DNA of 64,000 bases from Gnetum montanum (taxonomy: Eukaryota > Streptophyta > Gnetopsida > Gnetales > Gnetaceae). Under the pieces are notes generated by a model. The model did no database searches. It was not told the origin of the DNA and worked only from the letters and a program-made list of their open reading frames with translations. Both the position numbers and the translations under genes were made by a program. Below, piece by piece: positions 10,580-22,069 of the stretch; position 1 is the stretch's first letter; every line of letters starts with the position of its first letter. The stretch spans positions 124,001 through 188,000 of the forward strand of contig MNCI01012718.1 of the NCBI GenBank assembly GCA_015680685.1, read 5' to 3'.

Positions 10580-10580
10580 T

Positions 10581-10598
10581 TGGTGCCATTGTCGGGGA
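10581..10598 (+). other. Primer-binding site, tRNA-Asp type (Athila-1a)
   Basis: TGGTGCCATTGTCGGGGA begins two bases after the LTR end. Compared with the tRNA-Asp complement TGGCGCCGTTGCCGGGGA there are two C to T changes and one G to A change. Confidence 0.88.
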
Positions 10599-10715
10599 CT
10601 TAGTTGTTTGTGCACTAACTAGAACATAGGAAATCATTCACATTGTTGGAATGAACCCTTAGGGTTGGTTGAGAAAATAATAAACAAGAATACATTGCAC
10701 ACTAAATAGACAAGT

Positions 10716-13190
10716 ATGTCTCCTTCTTTGTATGAAAGCGCCTCATTGCCTAGGTCTGAAACAGGAAACAGTCGACGACGTAATACACATGATGTTGATC
10801 CACCAATCCCTCAACAAGTTCAAGGGTACATATTCATCCCGATGAGTATATACCAGACTTCACCTTTATCCTCCATCAAGATGAACAACTGCGTTGGTGA
10901 GACTTAGAAGGTAACATAGTGTTACCTCCCGATTGCTCAGTCCCGAGCATGCTTCTTTGTGCTCTCACACGAATTGGCATGCCACACTTATATGCAGAAT
11001 ACATTGTGCAAGACCATGACTTGAGAGAATACCATCCCACAGAGGCACAACGTCAAAGGGACTTGCAACAAGAGAGACATCATAAGTATTTGAAGGGTAA
11101 GTGGTCCCAGGATGCTCCACATGTCTTAAGCGAAAATGAGGGTGGTGAACCTACCTCAGGTAGTCGCCCACATAATGATGTTTCTCCTCTTGACTTTGGC
11201 CAAGGGGTTGTGTTTCAGAACCTTCATTCCACTATTCATAACTTAGGTTCTGATACCCATGGGCACAAAGGGTATGAAAAAGGGGACACGGACTCATGAT
11301 AAAGGTGGACATTCTGATCGCAATCCTGATCGAGGTTGAGACCATCGAAGAGAAGGTAGCAAACACCATCATGGTGACGATTCTCCTTCTTCTTTACCTT
11401 CATCATCTCCTTCACCCTCTGTCATAAAGAAAAAGACCATTGGTATAAAGGTAGGCAAAGTGGAAGTCATAGAGAAAATAGCTAGGAAAGGGGACAAGGG
11501 CACTCTAGAGAGTCACGACATAGAAGAGGGGAGAGTAGGGAACAACATAGGCATCATAGACATCATGGATGAGATGATCACGATGAATCCCTACTCGTTA
11601 CTTGAAGTATGTTGGACATAACTGAGGTTGTTAAAATTCCAACAAGGCACCAGAAATATAGTAGGATCAAGAGATTAGATATGAACAATATACCACGATT
11701 TGAAGGAGGATACAACGCTGATCCTCAAAATTACTTACAAGCATTCCATGATGCATGTGCCCTATAAAATATAGAGAATTAATGGTAAAAACTTAAGTTA
11801 TTTCCACGGACACTAGTTAAAGAAGCGGAAAGCTGGTATCGGTCTTTAGAACCAGAATCCATTTGTAGGTGGAGTACTATGTTAGAACTATTTAATGAAA
11901 AGTACCAAATGTACTCCCGAGTGTCTAACTTGCAAAAGAAAATCCAAGGCTGGAAACAAGGAGGACATGAACCTTTGGATGTTGCCATGGGTCAATATTA
12001 TGCACTGTTACATCGTTGTCCTAGCCATGGTTATTCACAAAGGGATCAACTACACCATCTCGTGGATGGGCTTGGGCATGAAACGAGAAGAACCCTTGGG
12101 ACTTATGCCCAAGGGAGACTATCTGAGCTTAGGTCCCATCAAATTCAAAGACTATTGGAGCAAATTGCTAAGGAAGAAGGTGAGCTATAGAAGAGAGAAA
12201 GTGTGAAGAGTATAACCAAGATCCTTCCCTTCAAAAGAGGGGAGTAAGATTTTTTGAGGATGAAGAAGAGTCACCACTCGAAAAGATGATGAATAGAAAA
12301 AACTTGCCTATACAAAAGATGACATCAGAAGTTTTCGCAAAGGTAGATCAAATGTGGGATTCCCTAGACAATAGATTTCAAACTATTCTTAAAATAGTAA
12401 AGAAGTCTAGAGAGCAAGGTAGTGATAAAAAAAAAAGAAAAAAGAGAGAAGTTGAACATGCATGTAGCAAGGGTAAGGGCAAAGTTGCCATCATTGAAGA
12501 GGTTGTGGATTTAGAAACAGACAATGATAGTGGATGCGAGATATGTCAATATGACCATCCTAAGGGATGTTGCTCTGTAATCTCAAATCTGCAAGAGTCT
12601 GGGGTGTATGCACTCAATCCACGATTGAACAAATGACAAACACCCTGAAGGTTACCTTACCCTTAAGGTAACCCAAGACAGTTCCACCAACCCTTAATGT
12701 ATTATCTCAGTGGAACTCCACCACAACCGATTGAGCAATATCAATAATTGCAATGCCCACAATCATGGGGAATGACACCACCAAGGAAAAAATATCCTGA
12801 CTAGCAACCTGACCCGTATGGATATTACGTGCAACAACTAATCTCCCCATGTGACTCTACTAGTCATGTCACTCCTCAACCTCACTACCAAGCCTGCGAG
12901 TATTATGGGACTCCCTCTTCTAGAGGCGATATTTTGCAAGCATATCATCCTTCTCATCTGATCGCATCTCTTCCACCAATAGCTCCACTACCACCTACTC
13001 CCGCGATGCAAGGTGAAATCCCTACCCAGTCATAGCAACGTAACGCCATGAGGGCTATTAACTCTCAACCTACTATTGGTTCCAACAACCACATGAAGAA
13101 AAGACCTTTCTTTAGAACCAATAGTCCAACCAAGCCCTTGTAATCACAAGTGGATGATTCCTTAGATGCCTCAGTATCAATCAAAACTTT
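10716..13190 (+). pseudogene. Athila gag plus Pro-rich linker (Athila-1a)
   Basis: The ATG at 10716 starts MSPSLYESASLPRS, matching the gag starts of the other copies. The N-terminal part continues in another frame (10919-11299) through LREYHPTEAQRQRDL. The retrotransposon-gag core is best seen at 11600-12190: PRFEGGYNADPQNYLQAFHD, WSTMLELFNEKYQ and GTYAQGRLSELRSHQ. A basic stretch and the zinc-knuckle-like CEICQYDHPKGCC (C-X2-C-X3-H-X4-C) lie at 12400-12580. From 12640 to 13190 the linker is rich in Pro, Tyr and Gln (LPPIAPLPPTPAMQGE). At least three frameshifts and several stops make it dead. The protein would form the particle around the element's RNA. Confidence 0.88.
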
Positions 13191-13199
13191 AAAGCCTCC

Positions 13200-13740
13200 T
13201 TCAACCCAATCATTGCACTCAACGCATACGGTCATGCTAACACATGCTATCATCAATTGGTTCAAAGCTAGCCACCTTCCCAAGAAATTATCTAATTCTA
13301 GGAGTCTTCTGATATAGTTACCAATCACTGGAAATGCGTCGTGCAAGGCTCTTTTGGATTCAAGTTTCGATGTCAACTTGATTTCTCAAGAAATGTACAA
13401 GGCCTGGAACCTACCTCCATTGAAAAAGGTCAACATCCGTCTAGAGTTGACCGACTAGCCCATCACTGTCCTATTAGGACTGGTGGAAGACATTGTTACC
13501 ATTGTTTGTGGGTGGTTGTACCCAGCTGACTTCCTAGTGATTTACGTAAACAATGCTAAGGGTGACTTCCCAATCATAATGGAAAGGGCATGGCTAAGCA
13601 CCATCGACACACACTTAGGAATATATGATCTTTCCCTAGAAATATCAAAGGAAAATACATTCGGAAAGATTGAGAAGAAGAAAGTTCCGTGCATCGCATA
13701 CAGTGACACAGGGTGTAATTGCATGTAGAGGTCATGGTTT
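13200..13740 (+). pseudogene. Athila protease (Athila-1a), catalytic motif damaged
   Basis: The frame contains HTVMLTHAIINWFKASHLP, CKALLDSSFDVNLISQEMYK, VCGWLYPADFLVIYVN, RAWLSTIDTHLGIYDLSLEI and KIEKKKVPCIAYSDTGCN. The catalytic triplet expected as D-S-G reads D-S-S, so the enzyme would be inactive. The frame changes between 13340 and 13483, and a stop replaces a codon near 13456. It sits between the gag linker and RT, as in all Athila elements. Confidence 0.87.
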
Positions 13741-13861
13741 GTGCAAAGTTTAGCATTGCCTGCATGCAATCAATGTGCACAAGTGATTTAACATACAAAG
13801 ATGCATGTATGCAGTAGCCACATGATAGGAAGACACCCAGTGGCTGATAGCTGATCAAGAA

Positions 13862-15580
13862 AGTAGTTCACTCATATGCATGGAACCAATTGAGGGTTTG
13901 ACTTATGCTTACATTGATAGCATAGACGCATTAAAGCAAGTCCACCACCAACTTCCAAGTCTTAACCTTGAAAATATCAACTAGAGGAAGTTGGAAATCC
14001 CTGAGAAATTTAAGCAGGAGCCCCTTGAGCTGAAACCATTACCCATCGGTATGGAATACATGTTTCTTAAAAATGGAGAACCAGTAATTATCAATGCTAA
14101 GCTTGCTCCCTAACAGAAAGAAGAATTGCTGAAGGTAATAAATAAATGGTCAGAAGCCTTTGCTTGGTCATATCTTGAATTAACTAGAATAGATCCTAGG
14201 ATATGCCAACATAGAATTTACACTGACCCCTCCATGAAGCCTTGAAGATAATCGCAGAGGCGTTTGAACCCAAAGCTAAAGCAAGTAGTCAAGGATGAAA
14301 TCGAGCAACTTCTTAAGGTTGGGTTCATATACTCCATTGCTGATAGTGAATGGGTTAGCCCCTTAGTTATTGTTCCTAAAAAGGGAGGCAAATGGAGGGT
14401 GTGTATAGATTTTAAGCTACTAAATATGGCAACATTCAAAGATCACTTTTCATTGCCATTTATTGACCAAGTCTTAGACACCATTGTAGGGCATCGCTAT
14501 TATAGTTTTTTGGATGGATATAGTAGATATAACCAAATACAAATAGCCCTAGAAGACCAAGCCAAGACTACATTCACCAATCCTTGGGGAATGTTCGCAT
14601 ACAAATAGATGCCGTTTGGCTTGTGCAATGCCCCTACAACATTTCAACGACTAGTTCTAAGCATATTCCAATAGTGGATAGGGAATGGCTTGGAGGTCTT
14701 TATGGATAACTTCTTCACTTATGGAGAAAACTTTGATCAAGCCTTGGACTAGTTGGAGCAAGTGTTAAAAAGATGTGTAGAAACTAATTTGAGGCTTAAC
14801 TACTAGAAAAGCCATTTAATGGTCCAAGAGGACGTAGTACTAGGGCACAAAATCTCACACACAGGGATAGAGGTAGACCTCGAGAAAATCAACATTATCT
14901 AAGGAATTACCCATCAATTGGAAATTGTCAAAGATATTCAGTCATTCTTTGGACATACTGGCTACTATAGGAGATTTATTGAGAACTTTTCAAAGGTTTC
15001 CAAACCATTGGTGGAATTAATGAAAAAGGACGTACCTTTTGAGTGGACTAAGGAATGCAAATTAGCTTTCCAAACTCTGAAACAGAAATTAGTAGAAACA
15101 CCCATTCTACAAGCTCCTGATTGGTCCAAACCATTCCATATCATGACTAATGCATCCAACTATGCTTTAGGAGTTGTACTTACACAGTTAGATGACCAAA
15201 AGCATCCTTATTACATCCACTGTGCAAGTAGAAGTATCATTGGTGCACAACTTAAGTACACTACCACAGCGAAAGAATTAATGGCTGTAGTGTTTGCATT
15301 AGAAAAGTTTAGACACTATGTATTGGGATATAAAGTATATATACATATAGATAATAGTGCAATTTGGTTCCTCATGAATAAGCTAATGGTAAGCCCTCGT
15401 ATCATACGATGGCTTGTAATCTTACAAGAGTTCGATTTAATGATGATCGATCGCAAGGGCATTAAGAATGTAGTTGTTGATCATTTATCTTGGTTGCAAT
15501 GGGATAATAAAGAGGATGAGTATTCAATTTTTGATCATTTCCCTGATGAATTCCTCTTTGATGGTGTAGTGAATAATTAA
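13862..15580 (+). pseudogene. Reverse transcriptase and RNase H (Athila-1a)
   Basis: One frame runs for most of this stretch, with about seven internal stops. RT blocks are visible in order: EWVSPLVIVPKKGGKWRVCI, YYSFLDGYSRYNQI, MPFGLCNAPTTFQRL, the catalytic block as FMDNFF (normally F-x-DD, second Asp lost), and [20 protein letters not shown]. RNase H follows from about 15130 (FHIMTNASNYALGVVL, YTTTAKELMAVVFALEKFRH, VDHLSWLQ) and ends at 15580. The long clear run 14918-15580 covers the RT thumb and RNase H. Most stops are at Gln or Trp positions. RT would copy RNA into cDNA and RNase H would remove the RNA strand; this copy cannot. Confidence 0.92.
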
Positions 15581-15659
15581 TCACCCATGGAGACAAACTA
15601 GTACAGTAGCATTCTTACCTATCTCCTCACCCAACAAATACCATAAGAGTTAAACCTTA

Positions 15660-16946
15660 AGAAGAAAAAATAGTTTCTTTACCGAGCTAAGTACTTTATG
15701 GAGATTAATGGGAAACTTTACAAAGTGTGTCCTGATAGCTTGGTTTGATGGTGTGTTGCCGATATAGGTCAACTATGAGTTCTCCAAGATGCTTATGATG
15801 GTCCTTGTGGGGGTCATTACGTTGGGAGACGAACTGCCATCAAGATCTTGCTTGTAGAATATTATTGGCCTACATTATTTTGAGACACCCATCATTTCAT
15901 CCAATCTTGTGAGCACTGTCAACGTGATGGGGTAATGACTACTAGAATGGAGGGTCTGTAACAATCGATTGAACTGTTAGAACCCTTCAACATTTGGGGA
16001 ATTGATTCTATGGGGCCGATTACACCAATGTCCAATGGAAAAGCTTATATTATTGTTGCCATTGATTACCTAACAAAATGGGCTGAAGCAACTATTGTTA
16101 AAGATTGTACATCATCTATAGCTACACGATTTGTTTAACAACAAATCATAAATAGGTTTGGTGTGCCACGTGCACTTATTTCAGATAATGGTACACATTT
16201 CACAAGTGCAACTTTTTTGAAATTAATGCAATGCTTAGGGGTTGAGCATAAATTGACTACACCATACCACCCCCAAGAGAACGATCAAGTAGAAGTCACC
16301 AATAGGAAGATTATGAAGATATTAACAAGAACCATTAGCAAGTTTAGGTGAGACTGGAGCACTAAACTGAACAATGCTCTTTGGGCATATCGCTCCATAT
16401 GGAAACTTCCTATAGGCTACTCTCCCTATGAGTTACTGTATGGTAAATTACCAATGCTTCCCATTCAAACTGAGCTTCATACACTATCCACGACATGTGA
16501 CCTCAACCTTGACCTTGATCTAGCATAGAAACAATAGTTAGTAACCCTTAACTTGCTAGATGAAAACCGATTAGCTGCCCTATCATCTAAAAAATTGCAC
16601 AAGGCCTTCAATAAACACATCATGACCTAAGAATTAGGAAAGTTAAATATCAGCCAAGAGATAAGGTTCTGTATTAGAATCCCACACATGTGCCACAACG
16701 TACTAAATTGTAAATACTATCGGAAGGACCTTATATTATTTATGCAACTTTTCCTTCAGGGGCCATGATAATATAGAACCTGAGAGCTCGAATAAGAAAC
16801 TTTTGGTCAACGTGCAACAAACCACACCTTTTTAGGAGCTTAGGACAGCCAATACACATGCTACCTCTCTTGATGGACAACCCTACTCACTATTTTAGAT
16901 CTCCTCCTTCCAACTTAGTCATGGGGGAGATGGCCATCTATGCTAA
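15660..16946 (+). pseudogene. Integrase (Athila-1a)
   Basis: The zinc-binding N-terminus is visible as GGHYVGRRTAIKILL ... SCEHCQRDG near 15810-15930. The core follows, with first Asp in WGIDSMGPI, second Asp in LISDNGTHFTSATF and Glu in NDQVEVTNRK, 35 residues apart. DALWAYRS-type words and SPYELLYGKLPMLPIQTELH come next. Several stops interrupt it (for example near 15763 and 16137), and a frameshift follows 16615. The related frame in all copies ends HGGDGHLC then a stop, here TAA at 16944-16946, overlapping polypurine-like word P1. Athila lineage by wording and by position after RNase H. Confidence 0.9.
16917..16927 (+). other. Polypurine-like word P1 (Athila-1a)
   Basis: AGTCATGGGGG followed by AGATGG, overlapping the end of pol. 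Same word in the same place in three other Athila copies. Confidence 0.6.
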
Positions 16947-18820
16947 TCATTCTAGGCTCTAAGTTCCTTTTGAATTTTTCTTTTACACATTTTTCCAACT
17001 TTTCTTATTTTTGTTTTACACCATCGTTCATATTTTTACTATTTCTTTGTTTGCTTGATTGCTTTTATTCGTCATCTAATAAGTGCGCATGATGATGGAT
17101 TGAATTATATCATATTGATTGCTAATGTTTGGTTTTTACATTTGAATTATGATGATGGTATCAAGGTATGGTTCTTTTGGTAAAACAGGGAATGAGTCCA
17201 CGCCATCCACTCATCCATACAACTCTATGGTCCTTTGGCTTGGAACTGTACAGTCCCCTTTTTCTAAGTAAACTTATTAATGAATTGGTGGCTGGGTGTT
17301 TTTCAAACTAAGGAAAGACTCAAAGGATGAAAAGGGTATGACTCCAAGGGGATTTGGTGCATTTGTGTTGGCCATTCTCTTGGGTGCTTGGATGCTTTTT
17401 CTTGGGGTTTTCGCCATTTTGACATTGTTTAAAAATTAGGAAGCTGAGTGAATAAAAATAAGTCTTTTCATGATGTGGTTCTCACGTAAAAAAAAAAAAG
17501 AGGGAAGAAAAAAAAGTGAGAATTTAAAGCACACCCCTTAGACATAATAAAGTAATATGGGCTACAAGCACTAGTTATGAAACTAGAAAGACGTGTTACC
17601 CATGTCTAAAGGTTCCCTCTAACTAAGGCCCTTTTTTGCTTCCTGCTTCTCCATCTCACTCTCCTTGGGATGGTGGTCACTCTTTGTGGAAGCATTCTTA
17701 TTGCCTCAAGAGGATGGATTGGCCAAGTGTATTGATGTGAGGTCATTGAATGTGGTTGGTTTAAGTTTAGATTTTGGATGAGTTCTACTCAGTCACATTA
17801 ACCATGAAATACACAAGGGGATTTACACAACCTTGTTCTTGGGATTCCATTCCATTCTCTCTTCTTCATCTTTCTTCCCATTTTCCACCTCATTATTGGT
17901 TTTATCATTAGTCCATTCCGGGTTGATTCATTATTTTTCTTTGGTGAATTCTTGTGGGTAAGTTTTTAACTCTTGCTTCCAAATGACATTCCTAGAGCCT
18001 ATGGACTCTTTGGTTTGTGGGTTTGTTAGGGCATAAAAGGCATGAGCCTGCTTTGGGAAGGACCCATTGGCATTCCTTTTTGGTGCAATTGTTAAGTTCT
18101 TTTCCTTAAACATTTCCTGCAATCAATCATCTCTTGTTTCCTTAAACATCCATTTTATTGGCATTTCTGTTGTTATTTTTTCCCATCTTTCTTATTCCTC
18201 ATATTTTTCCATCTTATAGATACCGAAGGTTCGCTCTTAGTCGTGGGGGCCCTGGCACAAATTTTTTAATTTTCTCCATTTTATTATTTGCCTAACCACT
18301 ACACCTTGGGAAGTCACCTGTGATAAATCTCCAAACTAGTTTATGTCATAACGACAACTCAGCTAATGCACTTAATATCGAGGCAAGGTATCAACTGCAT
18401 TGTGGTTTATCTATCCTTGCTCATTTGTGAGTATGTTGTGTGTGTAGATGGCGATCATACAAACAATGGATTGGGCTTGGAGGAAGCACTCAGGATGGAC
18501 TGGAATTGAAGCATTTAGGAAAGGAGCAAGTCTAGTGCCGTGGCTATGGATAAACAATGGAAGGTGCAATCTTAGCATTGGTGGCAACACGCTTCATTTT
18601 CTTTTTCTTTCTTTTTCTACAACCTATCAAATAAAGGCTTGAATGTCATTTATGTACAAGTGTTCACCACAATGTTGTAATATGCTTATTGATCCATTCA
18701 TTGGGCACATTGAATCTGTCATCCCATTCCATTGTCAGTTGTTAATTAGTTAATAATCCCATACCTTCCCAATATTTTGTAAGGAACTCGAGGACAAGTT
18801 TTCATTTAGTCATGGGGGTA
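16947..18820 (+). other. 3' noncoding region of Athila-1a
   Basis: No reading frame here resembles a protein family. It contains T-rich and A-rich stretches and P2 (AGTCGTGGGGG, 18239-18249), 572 bp before the terminal tract. Athila-2 has an env-like ORF between P2 and the terminal tract; here only about 570 bp remain there, so the ORF is absent. It aligns closely with 58297-60223 of Athila-1b. Confidence 0.75.
18808..18820 (+). other. Terminal polypurine tract (P3) of Athila-1a
   Basis: AGTCATGGGGGTA abuts the LTR start TGATGAAGCGG. It would prime plus-strand synthesis. Confidence 0.75.
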
Positions 18821-18825
18821 TGATG

Positions 18826-19060
18826 AAGCGGTTACTCTAATTATTAGAGCAGTTATTATTGGAGTGGTTACTTTAATAATTAGAGTGGTTATTATTGGAA
18901 TGATTACTCTAATTGTTAGAGCAGTTATTATTGGAGCAGTTACTCTAATAATTAGAGTAATTATTATTGGAGCGGTTACTTTAATTATTAGAGTTGTTAT
19001 TATTGGAGTGGTTACTCTAATAATTAGAGTGGTTATTATTAGAGTAGTTATTCCAGAGTT
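18826..19060. repeat. U3 array of the palindrome CTCTAATTATTAGAG
   Basis: Units of about 19-28 bp carry the palindrome CTCTAATTATTAGAG or variants such as CTCTAATAATTAGAG, joined by GGTTATTATTGGAG-like spacers. Hydrophobic reading frames across it (TLIIRVVIIG) are artefacts of the repeat. Confidence 0.85.
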
Positions 19061-19071
19061 ACTCCCGGGTC

Positions 19072-19079
19072 TATAAATA
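19072..19079 (+). promoter_or_regulatory. LTR TATA box (Athila-1a 3' LTR)
   Basis: TATAAATA in CGGGTCTATAAATACAATTG, directly after the palindrome array. Confidence 0.65.
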
Positions 19080-19827
19080 CAATTGGAAAGGAAGTTTGGT
19101 AGTAGTCAAGTAGCAAAACTCTTGTAGTCTGTTTGAAGGTTAGAGTATTTTCCAAGTGCCTGCAACAGAAGGTTGAAGTGTGGATGGATCTTTATTCGAG
19201 CATTATATACCTGAGCACATCTTATGTATGACAATAAAGACGAGCTCTTTGATTCATCCTTGCAGCACTTGAGATTTTTTTTCTTACACATTTCTTTTAT
19301 TTCATTTTCTTATACATTTATTTTATTTTATTTTATTTTATGCACTTTACATTTTTGTTATTAGCATAGCAATTCATTTTGATCAATTAAGCAAATTGTT
19401 AAAATACACTCAGTACGATCACTTCGAGCATGCATGTAACACTTGGTAACCCAGTAACGATTAGCGTTTGGTAATCCTAGTAGTGTTGCACTAGTTTAGG
19501 ATGTGTATGGAAAGTGAGAATGGATACTGGTGTTAGGATTAGTTAAAGCCTAGTTAATGAGTAGTTAACTTAAATTAGTCACTTAGTTATCTCTCTCTTC
19601 CCTTATTAGCGCATGCCATAAAAACATAAAAGCTATAAAAATCATATGCCTCAAGCTTACTTAACCATACAATCGTGACATATAGGTAAGCTTGGGAAGA
19701 CAACGATCAACCAACCCATCCTTGTTCCACAAGGATGCATAAGCACTTAGTCCTTGGAATTCAACAGGATCGTGCATGAAATGCTCATATTCGTATTGTT
19801 GAGCATAGGGTACCTCACCGCTCATCA

Positions 19828-22064
19828 ATCAAGTAACTCTTTTCTAGTGTGAAGATACTCATTATGTCTTTGATCTTTAATGGTAACTTGGCACTTCATG
19901 AGTTCCTCTTGCATAACTTGACTTATGATCGCATCTTGGACTCATCTTCACTTTACAAGCAATTTAGATCTTATGTAGCTTTCATCTATTGCTTCACTTT
20001 TTACTCCTTTATTCTATATTTATCTATTATTTCACTTACATTGTTTACATTTTGCTAATTAAATCACATGAGTAGCCATGATGCTTGATCTTACAACTCT
20101 TGAGTTCATACAATGATTCACAAAACTTATGATTAGGAAAGTTAAACTCATAATTGTGGTTTAACATTCATCTTCAAGCATTAGTTTCATTAATTAAATA
20201 TTTGTTAAGAATTTGATGAATAGGTTCAATTTTAAGAAAAAAAAATGTTATTGTCTATATTGTTGGCAAAAATGTTGTATGACCAATGACCTAAAAATAT
20301 GTGAAAGATAGTCTAACACACTAAAAACTAAGGTGTTAGGATCAAATAATTAATACGCCTTCTTAGCACCCATAGTATATTTCCCTTCTATTAGGTTACA
20401 ATAGAACAGAAAAATGGAACCTGAGACTAGTGTGACTTGGGTGCTGTTGGGGTGCAACCTATGCATAACCTTTTAAACAACGATTTGAATGTTTAAAAAA
20501 CAAAAGTGAAAATTTGTGGAACGAATAAGAGAGATTATACTTTTTAGAAATAATAAAAGACTTACAAATATTTGAGAGTATAGTGGTCTAAAAATTATAA
20601 ATGGGAGTATTGTATATCATAGTGAGTTGCAAATGGATGAAGGGCCTTTTCTATGATGAAGAATAATTTTAGCAATCATAATATTTAGAGTTGGACAATT
20701 GAAAATATAATTTCAAACAAGTATTTAAACTACAATGCTTTATAGATGTGTGATGTGGGACCCATGTCTTGATCAAAAATCATGGACAAAATTGAAAATT
20801 TCAAAAACCATATTTGTTAGATGAATTCAAGGTAAAAATTCAAGTCCTATATGCAATATTTTTCATAGAAGCTAATTTTTTACCATTGGAAGTTGAAGTA
20901 ATGTATCAATTTTAAAGATTCTACTTGAGAAATGAAAATAGCAATAAGATCTTAGGAGAACTTATTTGAAAATCTCAACACTAGACATGGTTCTATAAAG
21001 AACAACTATGACTATAAAAATGGGATACTTATAATATTAATGGAATAATGATTTTAGAACAAGCTTGGAATCTTGTTATAGAGAAAGTTTTAGAAAGATG
21101 GAAAACCGAGAGACATATACAAAAAAGCTTTAATTTTACTTGCAATATATTAGATGTAGCTAACATGATGAAATGGAATATCTATATGTAAAAATTCCAA
21201 TATTCATGAGAGCACTAATTACTAGTCTACGAATGGGATCACATCATGTAACACCCAAAGCCCCTAAAAAAAGTTGGTTGAAAGAAGACAATGTAGAGGT
21301 GAGTTTCTTTCTAGAACAATCAAACTAACAATAATATATAAGATTAAAATGAATCAATAGCCCCAAAATCTAGCTCTACCACAAATTAATCAATATTAAT
21401 TTTAAGAATATAATCTTGAAAATAAATTACCACGATAAATAATTAGTGCAAGATTAATCAGATTGAAAATTCAAACTCGTTGTTTTATTCAACCTAAAAA
21501 GAAATATCTAATCAGGATCATCTACACATTGTAAACCAAAGAAATGACCACAAAAGGCAAATATATCAAGAATCTTAGATGTGTTCTATGGCATAATAAT
21601 AATTTATATTTTTCAGCAACACTCACAAAACAATATCATTTGAATTTAACTCTTGTAACCATTGTGCCATTAATCATTTAATCGAGCAATTCATATGTTT
21701 AGTAGCAAAGAATAGATACATGGCAATCATAAATTAATATCTTAGGTTTTCCCCCACTCCATCAAACTTATAGAAAGATATCAAAATCAAACTTGAGATG
21801 GTATAAAAAATATAAATCAAGATTTAGATCTAAGATTTATGCATTTAAAGGGAAAGGGTTCATCAAACAAATTCCAACCAAAACATAGGAATTTAACAAT
21901 ACTAAAACATTCACAATTATCAATGGGCCCAAGGATACTCTCACTTTCTATTGGCAATACCAATCCTTATATCAGAGATCCTTGGTCCCTATTGGCAATC
22001 TTTTGTCAAAATTGCCCAAAATCATTATGGGTGTTTCTAAATCATTACAAAAACAACTCTCATC
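19828..22064. other. AT-rich spacer, no gene recognised
   Basis: This lies between Athila-1a and Athila-1b. It is AT-rich on inspection, with no long reading frame (largest 69-77 codons, none family-like), no LTR ends and no tRNA or rRNA pattern. It may be old host intergenic sequence or transposon debris too decayed to recognise. Confidence 0.5.
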
Positions 22065-22069
22065 CAAGT
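22065..22069. repeat. Target-site duplication of Athila-1b (left copy)
   Basis: CAAGT immediately precedes the 5' LTR; the identical CAAGT follows the 3' LTR at 61199-61203. Confidence 0.88.

Larger units (their letters stand above)
9790..19827 (+). mobile_element. Athila-1a: nearly complete plus-strand Athila element
   Basis: It has a 5' LTR fragment, PBS, gag, protease, RT, RNase H, integrase, a 1.9-kb noncoding 3' region, polypurine tract and full 3' LTR, in order on one strand. The RT/RNase H/integrase wording (FLDGYS, TTAKELMAVVFALEKF, PRIIRWLVILQEFD) is that of the Athila lineage. The tRNA-Asp-type PBS agrees. The first roughly 220 bp of the 5' LTR is missing because Athila-3a interrupts it. 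The 3' LTR is followed by ATCAA at 19828, whose partner is outside the window. Confidence 0.92.
18821..19827 (+). repeat. 3' LTR of Athila-1a
   Basis: TGATGAAGCGG to ACCGCTCATCA, 1007 bp. It matches the truncated 5' LTR at 9790-10579 and the LTRs of Athila-1b. TATAAATA lies at 19072-19079, and AATAAA follows in R near 19231. It is followed by ATCAA at 19828-19832. Confidence 0.93.

Noticed and set aside
18864-19076. Hydrophobic frames reading TLIIRVV repeats (also at 21982-22293, 60210-60461 and 60223-60507)
   Set aside because: They are translations of the CTCTAATTATTAGAG array in U3 and occur on both strands; a membrane protein is not supported.
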